A stretch of DNA of 64,000 nucleotides. It comes from Seminavis robusta (taxonomy: Eukaryota; Bacillariophyta; Bacillariophyceae; Naviculales; Naviculaceae). Made by a program: the position numbers and the translations under genes. Numbering within the stretch: position 1 is the stretch's first letter; each line of letters opens with the position of its first letter. Of this stretch, positions 44,377 to 55,385 are shown piece after piece. Location of the stretch: the NCBI GenBank assembly GCA_903772945.1, contig CAICTM010000059.1, positions 1 through 64,000 on the forward strand, read 5' to 3'. Under the pieces are notes generated by a model that saw only the letters and a program-made list of their open reading frames with translations, was not told the DNA's origin and made no database searches.

Positions 44377-47300
44377 ATGACACATTTACGAACATCAAGT
44401 ACCAGAAGACTAAGTGATACCGGTACCGGTAGTAGTAATCATAAGAGCAGCAAGAAAAGCAAAGACAGCTCTGTGACCGCCATGACGACCTCTAGCACCC
44501 GCAATGGGAGTGTCGCCAGCCACAGTCACTACAGCCAAGGCACGGAGCACCGAGGTCTTGACGCAGCGCAAAAGAAGGGCGAGAAGAATGTCTGCATCTC
44601 CCGTTCCGTCTTTATATTGGGTCTGCTTGTCTTGGGAGCTGGAATCAGTGTGGCTGCCTACTTTATCCTACGACAAGCCGAACAGAGCCAGGCGCAAGTG
44701 CGACTCGAAGCCATCTCGGACCGCGCGTTGACGACTTCCCGCGAAATCGTTCAGCGCAAACGACTCGGGGCCATCAGTATGGCCGACACCGTGGCGTGGA
44801 TACAATCCAATGCCACCGACTGGCCGTTTGTCACCGTAGATGGATACGAACCCATGGCGAACAACATTATTGCCACCAGCAAGGCACGAACGCTGGGATT
44901 GTGTCCCTTTGTATACCCGAAGCAAAAACTCATTTTCGAAGACTTTGCCTACGACTTTTTGCACGTGAATCGAAAACCACATCCATGGGACAACACCACC
45001 GCGGTGTCCAGTTTCGGAAAGGGCATTTGGAAGAAAACTAAAAAGTCACCTGACGTACCCGATGGAAGACTCCCAGTCCCTTCAGATGCAAACAACACGT
45101 GGGGATCCCCCAATCGAGTTTTTGCTCCCATTCTGCAGCATTCAACCGGGGACAAGGCTCCAGTCTTGCTCTTGAATGTCAACTTTGAACCCACGAGGGG
45201 AGTCATGGTCGACGATTTGATTCAATGCAGTCGAGAACGAGCACTCATGCCAGACCCGTCGCAAGTGCGATGCGGAGTTCTCACCGATATGCTCAATCTA
45301 GCCAGTCAACAGGAGGGAAGTGGACCCGATGCCATCATGATGGAGCCAATATACCCGGCGCAAGATCCTCGAACACTCGTGGGATTCATTGTATCCTCCA
45401 TTGTCTGGAGGGAAGCTTTGGAAAATGTCTTTTCGGATGATGTAAGTGGAATTGATTGTGTCCTACGAACGCCCAAGGAAGTCTTTACGTTTGGTGTCCA
45501 GGAAGGAGAAGCGTTTGTCAAGGGACAAGGTGATCTACACGACCCTCTCTACAACAATTACATGGCAGACATTGAAATCGTCACGCAAGGAGACTTTTCC
45601 AACACATCGGCAGTCTACACCTTCGAAATATATCCAACCAGCGATTTCTTTGACTCCCACTACACAAACAATGCCATCATCGGGTTGGTAGGAGCCCTCG
45701 CGATTATACTCGTTATCAGCGGGCTCTTCTATATGTATGACTGCTTCGTACGCCAAGAGTTCGACCATAATAAGGAACTTCTAGAAGCCAAGGTAAGCCC
45801 CAATGGTGGTGTCACTACTCAACATTCTTTCTTTGGAATACTGCTCTCATCATTCAATCCAGCGTCGATTTGTGAGATTTGTCAGTCACGAGGTAAGCCC
45901 CAATGGTGGTGTCACTACTCAACATTCTGTCTTTGGAATACTTCTCTCATCATTCAATCCCTGCTTGTTTAGGTGCGGACTCCGTTGAATACTGTGTGCA
46001 TGGGCCTGACACTGTTGCAAGAGGACATTCGAGGGCATTCGGGAAGAACCTTGTTGTCGCCGCATTTGACAGAAACTCAGCGGTTGATAGCCAAGCAACA
46101 GGAAGAAGCCAATCTACCAAAGTCCATCGAGGTGAAACAGGAGGACGCCACTGAATGGATCAACTTATCGGAGGAAGTGCTGGGAAACACGCAGGCTGCT
46201 GTGAATGTGTTGAATGATCTACTCAACTATGATAAGATCCAACGGGGAAAGCTCAGTTTGGAATTTACGGTAATACCCATTTGGGTGTTGGTAGAGAAGA
46301 CCGTCAAAGAGTTCAAACTGATGGCAGCTGAAAAGGAAATCACCTTGAAGCTACTCTTTGCCAACGCCCTGGTCGGCGCACCACCCGAGAAGGAAGAAGC
46401 ACCGACTACTGCTTCATGCCTGCGCAAAGACATTCTTTCACAGGTAGTCGTGGGTGATGTTGGTCGCATATCGATGCTGCTTCGGAATCTCATTTCTAAT
46501 GGTAAAGTGGTTCTTCTATTTGGTTTCTTGCCCGTCCTCTTGTTTTGTTGGCGACCTCACACTATCTTCGCCGCCATTCGAAAACGCAGCACTCAAGTTT
46601 ACTCCACAAAAGGGGAATTTGACGGTGCAAGTCGATGCAACGGATAAGTTAGACATCCACCAGCCCCGATCCACGAGCATGAGTTTCGGACGTGGACAGT
46701 CTCGTTCGGGAAGCATGAACAACCGAAAACAGAGCAATGCCGACTCGTTGAAGCATTTTGATCTAGCCGACGGCGATCAAATCGCTCTTCCTCCACGTGG
46801 ATACATTGATATCAGGGTCATCGATACGGGTGTGGGGATGACGGAGGCTCAACTCAAGACAGTATTCCATGATGGCGTGCAGTTCGGGGCCAACAAACTT
46901 CAGGGAGGTGGCGGCTCGGGGTTGGGCATGTTTATCGCGAAATCCATTGTGGAACAACACGAAGGGGCGCTGGACGTAACTTCGGAGGGGTTAGGACATG
47001 GCACGACCTTCATCGCAAAGCTGCCTCTCTTCTACGATCCTCCATCGCAGCAGCCGCAGGCTGACAACAGTGAAGACTCGATTCCACCTCCAATCTACGT
47101 TGGAGCCCAACAACCTGCACCTCAGGAGTTCTTTCCACAACGAATTCTTGTGGTTGACGATGCCGCGCCCAATCGCAAGCTCCTGGTCCGATTACTTCAA
47201 AAAAGAGGCCATACATGTGATGACGCTGAAGATGGACAGCAAGCTGTAAAATTGGTGAGGAATGCGCGGAATTGTCCCTACGACACGGTATTGCTCGATC

Positions 47301-47674
47301 ATGAAATGCCAGGTAAGTTGCTGCGCCTCCATCCAGTTATGATTGTTCGTGATATAACTAACCACCAGATGGCTTGATCAGTAATGAGTGGCCCATCTGC
47401 ATGCAGGGCTATGCGGGAGATGGGATGTTCCAGTTTTGTGGCCGGGGTGACTGGAAATCTGTTGCCAGAGGATGTGCAGCATTTCAAGCATTGTGGGGCC
47501 AACGCGGTACTGCCCAAGCCATTCAAGATGTCCAGCCTGGAGCAATTGTGGATAGAATACGGCGTCAACGGTAGAGACCCCGATTGCAACGAAGACGACA
47601 AATCGGCTCAGCTCGGTAACGACAGTGAAGCACAAGTGGCAGTCTCATTCAACATGGAGCACATGGAAGCATGA
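44377..47674 (+). CDS. membrane hybrid histidine kinase, five exons
   Basis: Exons 44377-45792, 45863-45892, 45973-46501, 46590-47312 and 47382-47674 join in frame to 996 aa. The start is the first ATG; the open frame upstream has only GTG. Order: Ser-rich cytosolic N-terminus, TM1 (about 78-98), a roughly 335-residue outer sensor domain of CHASE-like style, TM2 (about 434-455), HisKA RRFVRFVSHE-VRTPLNTVCMGL with phospho-acceptor H481, HATPase with LRNLISN-ALKFTP (N-box), DTGVGM (G1) and GSGLGMFIAKSIVEQHEGAL (G2), then a receiver RILVVDDAAPNRKLL with intact DD pair, phospho-acceptor Asp in VLLDHEMP, VTG and LPKP. All catalytic residues appear intact, unlike the kinase at 18090. It should sense an external signal and pass phosphate His to Asp. 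The splices are supported by restoration of the H-box, N-box and receiver. Confidence 0.9.
45793..45862 (+). repeat. intron 1 of the kinase gene, copy A of a duplicated intron
   Basis: 70-bp intron, GTAAGCCCC donor, ATTCAATCCAG acceptor. Its first 68 nt match intron 2 with only two differences. It precedes a 30-nt exon. Confidence 0.9.
45863..45892 (+). other. 30-nt mini-exon encoding the H-box
   Basis: Exon 2 encodes RRFVRFVSHE, which contains the autophosphorylated His of the kinase. Both neighbours are phase 0, so skipping it would leave the frame open but remove the catalytic His, giving a kinase-dead isoform. Confidence 0.88.
45893..45972 (+). repeat. intron 2 of the kinase gene, copy B of a duplicated intron
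   Basis: 80-bp intron. Positions 1-68 match intron 1 except for two substitutions; the last 12 nt (ctgcttgtttag) provide a different, pyrimidine-richer acceptor. Exon 3 then begins GTG CGG ACT CCG (VRTP). Confidence 0.9.
46502..46589 (+). other. intron 3 of the kinase gene
   Basis: 88-bp intron, donor G-GTAAAG, acceptor AAACGCAG; split codon G+CA gives Ala and restores the N-box LISN-A-LKFTP. Confidence 0.88.
47313..47381 (+). other. intron 4 of the kinase gene
   Basis: 69-bp intron, donor G-GTAAGT, acceptor TTGATCAG; split codon G+TA gives Val and joins DHEMP to VMSGPSACRAMREMG in the receiver. An upstream CCACCAG is an alternative acceptor but would break the frame. Confidence 0.85.
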
Positions 47675-49390
47675 GCGGCCCTTCAGTCAAAACCGACTCG
47701 AAAGCAAGAGAACATATAGGTTCACTGACGACGACATCAAATCGCGAGTGCTGGCTCTTCCGTTTCCAAGTCTAGCGTGGCTTGGCTTGGGATTCGAGCA
47801 TCGAATCCAAAGCAAGGTGCCTCGTGATTGGAGTTGTAAGGGCGTCTGTGATCACATCGAGTGCTACAGAGCCCTGTACGTCGAGCACTGCTTCGGCGCA
47901 ATCATGTCGACAGTACTCGTTTCGCTGGTTAAATTACGATTACTCAGCTACGCCCAGTATGCCTATTCATCTCCATTTCGCATCATTGATATCAGCAACG
48001 CAATAATTATGAGGAGATCTGATCACGTAATTACCATAGCGAGCAGCATGAGCACAAGTTATTTTGCCCCGAAGGCATCCAGCAGTCGTGTGTGCCCATG
48101 TCATAATGTCAAAGTAGCAGCACATGCCCATGCCCCTTCATCCCATGGACAACCATTCTAATGTGCCCACTTTGGGCTTTCAAAGGGACCAAACCTAGCT
48201 AGCTAGTCTGGCCAAGACGGATGACGGACAGACGAGAGTCCCCAATCTGATTCATCCAGCCAGTGCTCTTCCACGAGGATCACCAACCTTGAATCGCAGA
48301 GCCCATTGTTTTGTTTGTCTTGATCCACCTCTCTTCTATCGGTGTAACAAGACTGCTCTTTGGTTGCCCCGCCCGCCCGCTCCGAGGTGGTCAGGAGAGT
48401 CCATTCCCAGACTCAATCACGAGTCTGTGTCATGTCTCTCCTGGGGCTCTGTTCTGCTCAGCTCAAGCGTTGGTGGCTCTCCCCTCAGTCCCGCGAGACT
48501 GAGAGACAGCCAACAACCAACCAGCTTTGCCCAGACACATGCTTTCACACTTCCGACCGAAGAAGGTAGGAGTCCGTCGCCCGAAGGGAACCGCGAAGCG
48601 ATTCTGCTAGAACAAACAATGGCACTGTTGAGCAGCTGCCGTGGACAAACATTCTGATGCAGCATGTCCCAGCATTTCCTTTGCAATTTTTCGCAGCCTC
48701 AAGGCATGTGCCCGTTCCAATGTTCCAAGGACATCCACTCTTCGCATGTGCCCAGTTGAGAACATACAAGTACAATGACCACGTTATTGAATGCATCCCC
48801 CAGGGGAAACTCATTTCATTGCGGCTCCTTTCCAAGGGGGGTATCATTCATGAGTTCTCCCAATTGAAGGACAGCAGATTGAATTTCTTGTTGAAACCGC
48901 CGACAAAGGCATTATGTCTACACTCAGAAATGGAAGACTTCTGTTTGTGGGGGCTCCGATTTGGTTGGGTTGATCATGCAGCGGATGGGCTCAACCTCAG
49001 TGTGACCGCTCTGTGCTTGGGATCGATGCTCGCAGGGGTGTTTAATCTTTTGGTCGTACTGGTATCCGAAGATATAAATGAATATTTGTAAAACGCTTCA
49101 TCTGGGACTGAATCATTTCGGTAGCCTTCGTGGTGTGTCGGAGTCAGCCATGTGCACACCGGTACGACTGTGCTGTGAACCGTTCCATCGAAGAAGGTGG
49201 GTGCGCGATTGACCTTAGTCAGGCACCCAGATGCGTCCTTGCGCTCATCGAAATTGTGATTGCATCATCTGCAATGAATGCGGCGATAAAGGTTGACACC
49301 ACTATCATGCTGTCATAACCTGAGAATCAACGAAACAACGAAATCTCATATCATAAAAAACAATTCTCCGTCTTGAGAAACAGAAAAACA
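47675..49390. other. intergenic, no firm gene
   Basis: A 144-aa ATG frame at 48657-49091 is the longest candidate but shows no recognised domain, and I do not annotate it. No RNA gene seen. Confidence 0.5.
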
Positions 49391-50782
49391 ATGAAGCTCC
49401 TCGTCGCAACATCACTTTTTATCGCTTCATTTCCAGGAAGTGTGGCCTTTACGGCACGTACCAGCAAGATCCGGCAGAACGCATCACCAAAAGTGGTTGC
49501 ATCCCCAGACACCGAGGCCAAGGACTCGTCCTCGAAACCAATCTACGACCCTCTTGGTCTCTATCCAGAGACTTCCGAGGAGAAGCAGCAAGGACGAATT
49601 CATCCTTTGGAACCTAAACTGGATGGAAGAAAGTCAGTGACAGACCCCATGGGGCTCTACCCCAAGGACAGTCCCGAATTCTTTCAAGGTTGGTTGGAAG
49701 AACGTACGGCCAGCATGGCCGAGCGAACCATCTACGACCCCATGGGTCTCTATCCTGCGACTTCGGAAGAACGTCAGCAGGGACTGATCCAGCGAATGGA
49801 ACCCCCTGAAGAGATCATTAAGACAGTTCAAGATCCGATGGGCTTGTATCCCAGCGACTCTAAGGACTTCATGGAATCTGTGGAGCTCGAGAAGGAGAGT
49901 CTCGTGGTTCAGAACCGCGAGCTCTATGATCCCCTTGGCTTGTACCCTGAAAGTTCAACCGAGTACCAAGAAGGAAAGATCAAGACGTTAGAGTCAGCTG
50001 GTCAGGTGAACAAGCCGGTTGTAGATCCACTGAACTTGTATGCATCTCAAGCTCCAGAACAAGTTGACCGCGACGTGGTCATGTCGGAAGCGTTGCCCTT
50101 TCTGGAGAAGCCATCCCTGTTGAATGGCGAGCTCGTTGGTGATGCCGGTTTTGATCCATTGGGCTTTGCCAAATCCAAAGAAGGTCTGCTTTCTCTTCGA
50201 AAAGCCGAGTTGAAACATGCCCGTATTGCAATGTTGGTGCGTACATTGCCGTCCAGTTCAACACCAATCCTGGCGAACGATTGAGTCACTTGCCCTTTAC
50301 TAATGGCTTCTATTCCACTGAAGTTCATTTTACTCACATGCAATTTGTATCGCTGATCTCCTGAACTATCAACTTTTTCTTCGCAGGCCGCTGCCGGATG
50401 GCCGTTGTTGGAGTTGCTGGACAAGAAGCTGGCGGCTCTACTACACCTGAAACCACTCTTGCTGGAGGGCGACCGCGTTCCATCGTTGCTGAACGGTGGT
50501 TTGCAGCATGTGAATCCCTTCTACTGGTTGGCTGTGTTGGGACTTGCGGGCTTTGCGGAGGCTCTGGACTTGATGAAGCAGGGTGAGAATGTAACCAACG
50601 GCATCTTTGATCCATTGCGACTTTATCCCAAGGATGCGGAAGAGCAGGAACGAATGCAACTATCCGAGCTCAAGAACGGACGACTGGCCATGGTGGCTAT
50701 CACTTTGTTTGCAATCATGGAGGCTGTGACGAGCCAGGGAGTGGTCAATCTTGCGCCCTTCTTGTTTCACCCCCCTTTCTAA
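49391..50782 (+). CDS. light-harvesting (CAB/FCP-type) protein with six DPxGLYP repeats
   Basis: Exon 1 49391-50236 and exon 2 50387-50782 join in phase 0 (ATGTTG|GTGCGT, CTTCGCAG acceptor) to 413 aa. The leader [22 protein letters not shown] carries an ASAFAP-type motif for plastid import. The C-terminal part is a three-helix chlorophyll-binding domain: helix 1 DAGFDPLGF then [14 protein letters not shown] (E and H ligands, Arg), helix 2 [19 protein letters not shown], helix 3 [20 protein letters not shown]. Such proteins bind chlorophyll and carotenoid in thylakoids for harvesting or photoprotection. Unusually, residues 51-235 hold six repeats of about 32 aa, each with DPLGLYP or DPMGLYP (DP at 53, 85, 116, 148, 180, 212) followed by an S-E/D-rich stretch. 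The same motif, [19 protein letters not shown], precedes helix 3. Usual members are about 200-230 aa, so this one is nearly doubled. Confidence 0.9.
49541..50095 (+). repeat. six ~32-residue DPxGLYP coding repeats
   Basis: Six units with a period of 31-32 codons. The core D-P-L/M-G/N-L-Y is conserved; the linkers ([36 protein letters not shown]) are related but diverged. Nucleotide identity between units is modest, so the array is old and kept by selection on the protein. Confidence 0.9.
50237..50386 (+). other. intron of the light-harvesting gene
   Basis: 150-bp GT-AG intron inside helix 1; the splice joins KHARIAML to [12 protein letters not shown], the standard family continuation. Confidence 0.9.
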
Positions 50783-51401
50783 GATTGATGAGGCTGAGTC
50801 GTCTCCAACGAAAAAATGATAGAGTTTAGACGTATGGTGGATGGTTGTTGTAAATAATGAAATTGATAACGATAAAGATGAAGATGTTAGTGTTATTGCA
50901 AAGAAACTGTGGAACTGCCAGTGATTTCCCTCTTGGAGCTCGTCTGTGGGTCCACCTGTAACAGCTGAAGCTTCCACAACGCGCAACAACGATAGCATAA
51001 TTCAAGATTGGTCTCACGATGACATTTTAAAAGAAAGGCATCTTGTTTGGAATTGAAAAGCCTGGGAGATGTCAGAGGGGCACTCGGAGGGGCAAGCGTC
51101 ATTAATGCTGTCATTACTACATGTACTCTGGAGTAGTAGTACTCCTTGCATGCATTCTTGTGCCTGAATACTCCAATCAGATCACCAATCAATGAATGAG
51201 AATGAGAAATTTTGTCAGAGCTTGAGAAGAAGTGAGAAGGCTTTCCTGAGTAAAATAAATAACCATGAATAAACTTTCCGCATCCATCCTCAAGCTGAGT
51301 AAATAACCATGAATAAACTTTCCGCATAATCAATCTCTTGTATACTGTCATCCCAGAACAATAGCAGGTAGGTACCGAAACTGATAAAGGCAATCGAGGT
51401 G
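50783..51401. other. intergenic with a short direct repeat
   Basis: No supportable gene. A 27-bp sequence starting aaataaccatgaataaactt is present at 51257-51283 and again at 51301-51327. Confidence 0.55.
51257..51327. repeat. 27-bp direct repeat, period 44
   Basis: Two exact copies of aaataaccatgaataaactt plus ttccgcat separated by 17 bp, about 75 bp before the start of the LRR gene. Confidence 0.9.
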
Positions 51402-53754
51402 ATGGTGACAGAGGCAAGCGATGATGATGGAAGCAGCAGCCAACCTGTTGGTGTCAGTAGTACTGCCAGTACCGGTAGCACCATGGAGGTGCACGGCTCC
51501 AAGCTTACTGCTGGTAGTCAGCAAGCGCTTGAATTTTTGCCAGTCGTGGCTTCGGCTTCCAGATCAGCTTCAGGTGGCCTTTTGAGCTTTTCAGTGCAAG
51601 ATCACTACCAAGAAGTGATTGATGATTTGAAGCGTCGAGGCCTTCATGGTTTCGCTCAACAACTCTTCAACTTACAGAGAGACTGTCATGATCAGCTACA
51701 TGTACCGGTACATTGGGCAACAGAAACAGCTGATGTGCACCATATTCAAGGCGGGTGCACAGTGACGGGCTCCCCACATCACCCTAGCCTTAACCATACC
51801 ACGATACATCCACCCGAAGACCATGAGGACCCGACAGTTGCCGCAATGCCCGCCTTACCAGACGACGATCATGATCAGCACCAGCTTAAAGCACCACCAG
51901 ACCGCAAGGAACCCCGCTATACGGCAACGGCCTTCGATTGCACGCACCAAAGTGAAGGCGGCACAGCCGGAGAATCCTCGGCCAATGGTGCCCCATCTCT
52001 GTCTCATCCCAACCAAGATTACGAATCCGGCATCCCGGGTCCGCCTTCCTTCTATAGAGATTCTGTCACCAGAAGTCAACCCAGTGCACCAGGTGCCCAT
52101 AACGTAGTGTCTAGCCACGTTCAGCACGACCAAGACCAGGAGGAGGCATCAACCGTCACTCGCAGCCGTGACCAGGACAACGAATCCGTCGGTCCCAGGC
52201 CTCCCGTCGTTGACGATGAAGAGAATGCTTTGGAAGCTGTGCGTGTGGATGACATTCCCATAGTGCCAGCCGAACCACTTCAGGACAAGCAACCACCCCC
52301 TTTCAGCCAAAAGCTCCTCCTTCTGGCCGGTGTCATAATTCTATGCGCCGTTGTTATCGTGGGCTTTGTCGTAGGTTTCTCTACCAGAAAGCAAACTACA
52401 GCTTCCCCCCCGGAATCGACAGTCGTGACACCCAGTCCTACCTTTGCTCCAATGGACCGGCTTGTCTTGATGCGAGCCTTCTATATCGATACATTTGCCC
52501 CGCTGTACGATGACGAGGGCCCAACGCCTGGCCGTGAACATGTCGAGATGCTATTCCAGGATTCCGAGTCGCCACACTACGCGGCTTTGGAATGGATCGC
52601 TCTCAATGATACCCCAGTGGAAACAACTATCAGTCTAGACTTTCTAGATGACAATGCAACAATGCGTGATGATCTGCGTTCTCAACGTCTCGTGCAACGA
52701 TATGTTCTAGCCTTACTGTATTTCACTACGGATGGTCCAACGGGTTGGAAAGAATCAAACGAATTTCTCTCCCAAGACCATGAATGCGACTGGTCGGGGG
52801 CACTTTCCTGTACGGGTACTGAAGAAACCAACAGGACAGGACACGTCGTCACTACAATTGATCTCCGCGCCAATGGACTCTCCGGGCCTCTCATACCAGA
52901 ATTGGCGGCCCTGGCAGATCTACAGTTCCTTCATCTCGAAGGAAACGACATTACGGGCAGTTTACCGGCCTCACTCTCTTCTTTGACCAATCTACGAGAG
53001 TTTGAAGTCGCAAACAATAAACTGGAAGGAACCGTTCCGGAAGCCTATTTCAACGGCTGGACAAACCTGGAGTCGTTAAAGATTGGAGACAACGGTGGCA
53101 TCACAGGGACGTTGCCTTCGGAGATTGGCAACCTGATCCATTTGAAGGCTTTGGGGGCAGAGCGGCTGTCTTGGCAAGGGACAGTGCCCATAGGTAAAAG
53201 CTGACACAAGCCTGAAGCATCCTGATACAATGATTGCTTTCTTACCTCCGTTCTCTCGATCTGCATCCTCATGGATAGAACTCTATCAACGATTGACTGG
53301 ATTGGAATTCCTTGAGATGTCCAATATGGCTTACGGATTTGTCAATGACACCCTCCCCACTGAAATAGGTCTGTGGACCAATATAAAATCCTTCATTATG
53401 CATGGGGCACAACTGGCTGGGACCCTACCCTCCGAGATAGGTTTAGCTACTCAGTTGAAGCGACTGCAATTGTCTTCGAGTCAAATCCATGGCCGACTGC
53501 CAAGCGAACTTGGTTTGCTGACAGCCATGACGCGACTTGCGCTCTCGGTCAATCCACTCACAGGAGCTGTGCCGAAGTCCTTCACGAATTTTGAAGTGAT
53601 CAGTCGGCTAGAGTTGCAAAACACGCTCCTGACTGGCGATATTGGATTCCTGTGCGATGCAATTGAAGCTGGCAACATGTCCAGAATTGGTAATCTACGA
53701 GTTGATATGATGGAAGTGTCAGGTTGCTACTGCTGCACATGCTGCGAATACTAG
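51402..53754 (+). CDS. membrane LRR protein, two exons
   Basis: Exon 1 51402-53193 and exon 2 53279-53754 join through an 85-bp intron (split codon G+AA) to 755 aa. The ATG at 51402 is the first in frame. Layout: about 300 disordered residues rich in His/Asp/Ser/Pro, one membrane helix KLLLLAGVIILCAVVIVGFV (about 303-326), a conserved diatom-type region (RAFYIDTFAPLYDDEG, LVQRYVLALLYFTTDGPTGW, ECDWSGALSCTGTEE), then about ten leucine-rich repeats of plant type (LxGxLPxEI/SLxxLxxL). It ends MEVSGCYCCTCCEY; a Cys-rich tail is usual in this diatom family. The LRRs should face outside, with the N-terminus in the cytosol. There is no kinase domain, so it is a receptor-like or adhesion protein rather than an LRR kinase. 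Related genes form large families in pennate diatoms. Confidence 0.88.
53194..53278 (+). other. intron of the LRR gene
   Basis: 85-bp intron, donor ATAG-GTAAAAG, acceptor CATGGATAG. Splicing continues the LRR as GTVPI-ELYQRLTGLEFLEMS with the repeat period preserved. Confidence 0.85.
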
Positions 53755-55385
53755 CAAGCTATTGCCAAAGCTATACTAGTACCGGTACTTTCTTGGAAGC
53801 CTAAAACCAACTTTGCGGCAGCTTTTAGCCAGCCAAGCGGCTTATTGGGAAAGCAGGATTCTGTGCTTTTGATCCCTCCGACACACGGGAATGCCTTCAC
53901 GATTTCACGGAAAAGTGACGGGCTTCCAGTCTCTGCTTCGGGAACAGCGGTAAACTTTGTGTAAAAAGTACTAGTACATGTACGCCATTGTTGCGTTGGT
54001 GACTAGCTTTTTTTTCTTGTCATGGCGTGCTTTTGATCCCTCTAAAAAGGGAATAGCCGTCACGGTTTCAGGGAAACAAGCTCGGGTCTTTCGGCTCCGC
54101 TTCGGGAATCAGGGTACTTAAGTACGTCTTTCCGTTTCTTAGCTAGCTTTTATGGCGGGTTCAAACTTATTAAAAACGGACCGGCTTACTTAGGGGTTGA
54201 GGCAGGGACCCGAGGTCGGAGGTCTGACCGAGGGCTTAAGAGAGGGCGCAAGCCCGACAGCCCGATGGTCAGGCCGGAGACCGATGGGGCACAGCCGGCC
54301 CTAAGTACCGGTTCGTTTTGATGGGAACGATAACGGCTGGTTTGTATTTGTAACCGCCGGTCTGTGTAGACCTCTGTAGACCAGTACCACAGAACCAGGT
54401 CACAAATACAAACCTGTGGGTTCGTTCCACCAAAGCCCACACCTCTACCAGGTAGCTAGCTAGCATGGGCTGAGGCAGGTGGGTGCTACTCGGGGGCCAG
54501 ATCCTAGCGAATTTGGTGCCAGATCCTAGCGAATTTGGTTTACTGACAGCCAACTAGTTTGGGTTAGGCCCAACCGAACAAGGACTATGCTAGCTAGCTA
54601 GCTAGCTAGGTACGCACTGGCATCGTCTCATTCCAAAGAATACCCCAGCCATGTCGGCGCAAGGCTTCTTGGTACCAGGTACCAGTACGAGACGGTAAAG
54701 CAAAAGCTGGATTCGATTCATCATTCTTGGTGATGAGGATCAGGGATGTTCTAACCAGCAAAGAGCTCTGCGCGAACGCCGAAATGATTGATCCAACCAA
54801 CTTGTCCGGCGAACAGGGAGGCTGTCTGATTTAGCATGCTAGTACGAGTTTTGGTGCCCACGTTGATGTACTGTAGCAGCATCGCCCACCTGAAAGCAAG
54901 GAAGTCCACCGAAACGAGGCCGAAACAAAGCCAATCTTCGTTTTGAAAGAGGAGTTTTTAGTAGTATTTATGCGGGAAGAAGGGAAGAAGGAAGCCAAGG
55001 AAGTACCGTATGAGCTAGCTAGGCCTACTAGCTAGGAAAGTGGAATGCATGTATGTGTTCTTTTTTTGTTATGTATGCAAATGTGATACTGTAATCCTCC
55101 GTCATCGTCATTCTTCAATTGGACGCGTCGTTGGATCCAGTGTGTGGCGGCAAGCAAAAATGCAGTGTATGGTTTTTTGTCAGTAAATATTGTGTCGTAG
55201 TGATAGCTGTGCCCACCGTCGTTTGTTGTTGTTTGTATCTCGTCTTCTTTCGTGTCTCATCTTGTTGTCTTGAAGTCGCGAAAAGGCTTGAATCAATGCA
55301 TATACATGTACTGGTCTTGCGGGTGCCTAAAGCGAGTCGGTTTCCTCTAGCTAGGTAGCGCAGGACTTTTTGAAACAGAAAGGAG
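53755..55385. other. intergenic with LRR relic and degenerate repeats
   Basis: No intact gene. It holds a short relic of an LRR at 54505-54557 and two related blocks at about 53868-53950 and 54027-54118 (cttttgatccctc, then acgatttcacgg or acggtttcaggg, then gcttcggga). A ctagctagctagctag run is at about 54590-54609. Confidence 0.55.
54505..54557 (+). pseudogene. LRR gene fragment, partly tandem-duplicated
   Basis: The sequence cctagcgaatttggtttact followed by gacagcc matches, with few changes, the LRR segment PSELGLLTA of the gene just upstream (about 53500-53527). The first part (gccagatcctagcgaatttg) occurs twice in tandem. This looks like a scrap of a duplicated LRR gene. Confidence 0.6.

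Noticed and set aside
45793-45972. Assembly artefact as the cause of the duplicated introns
   Set aside because: The copies differ at two positions and at their 3' ends, the exons beside them differ, and splicing both restores the conserved H-box in frame.
48657-49091. 144-aa ATG ORF as a gene
   Set aside because: No recognised motif and no supporting context; left as unannotated intergenic DNA.
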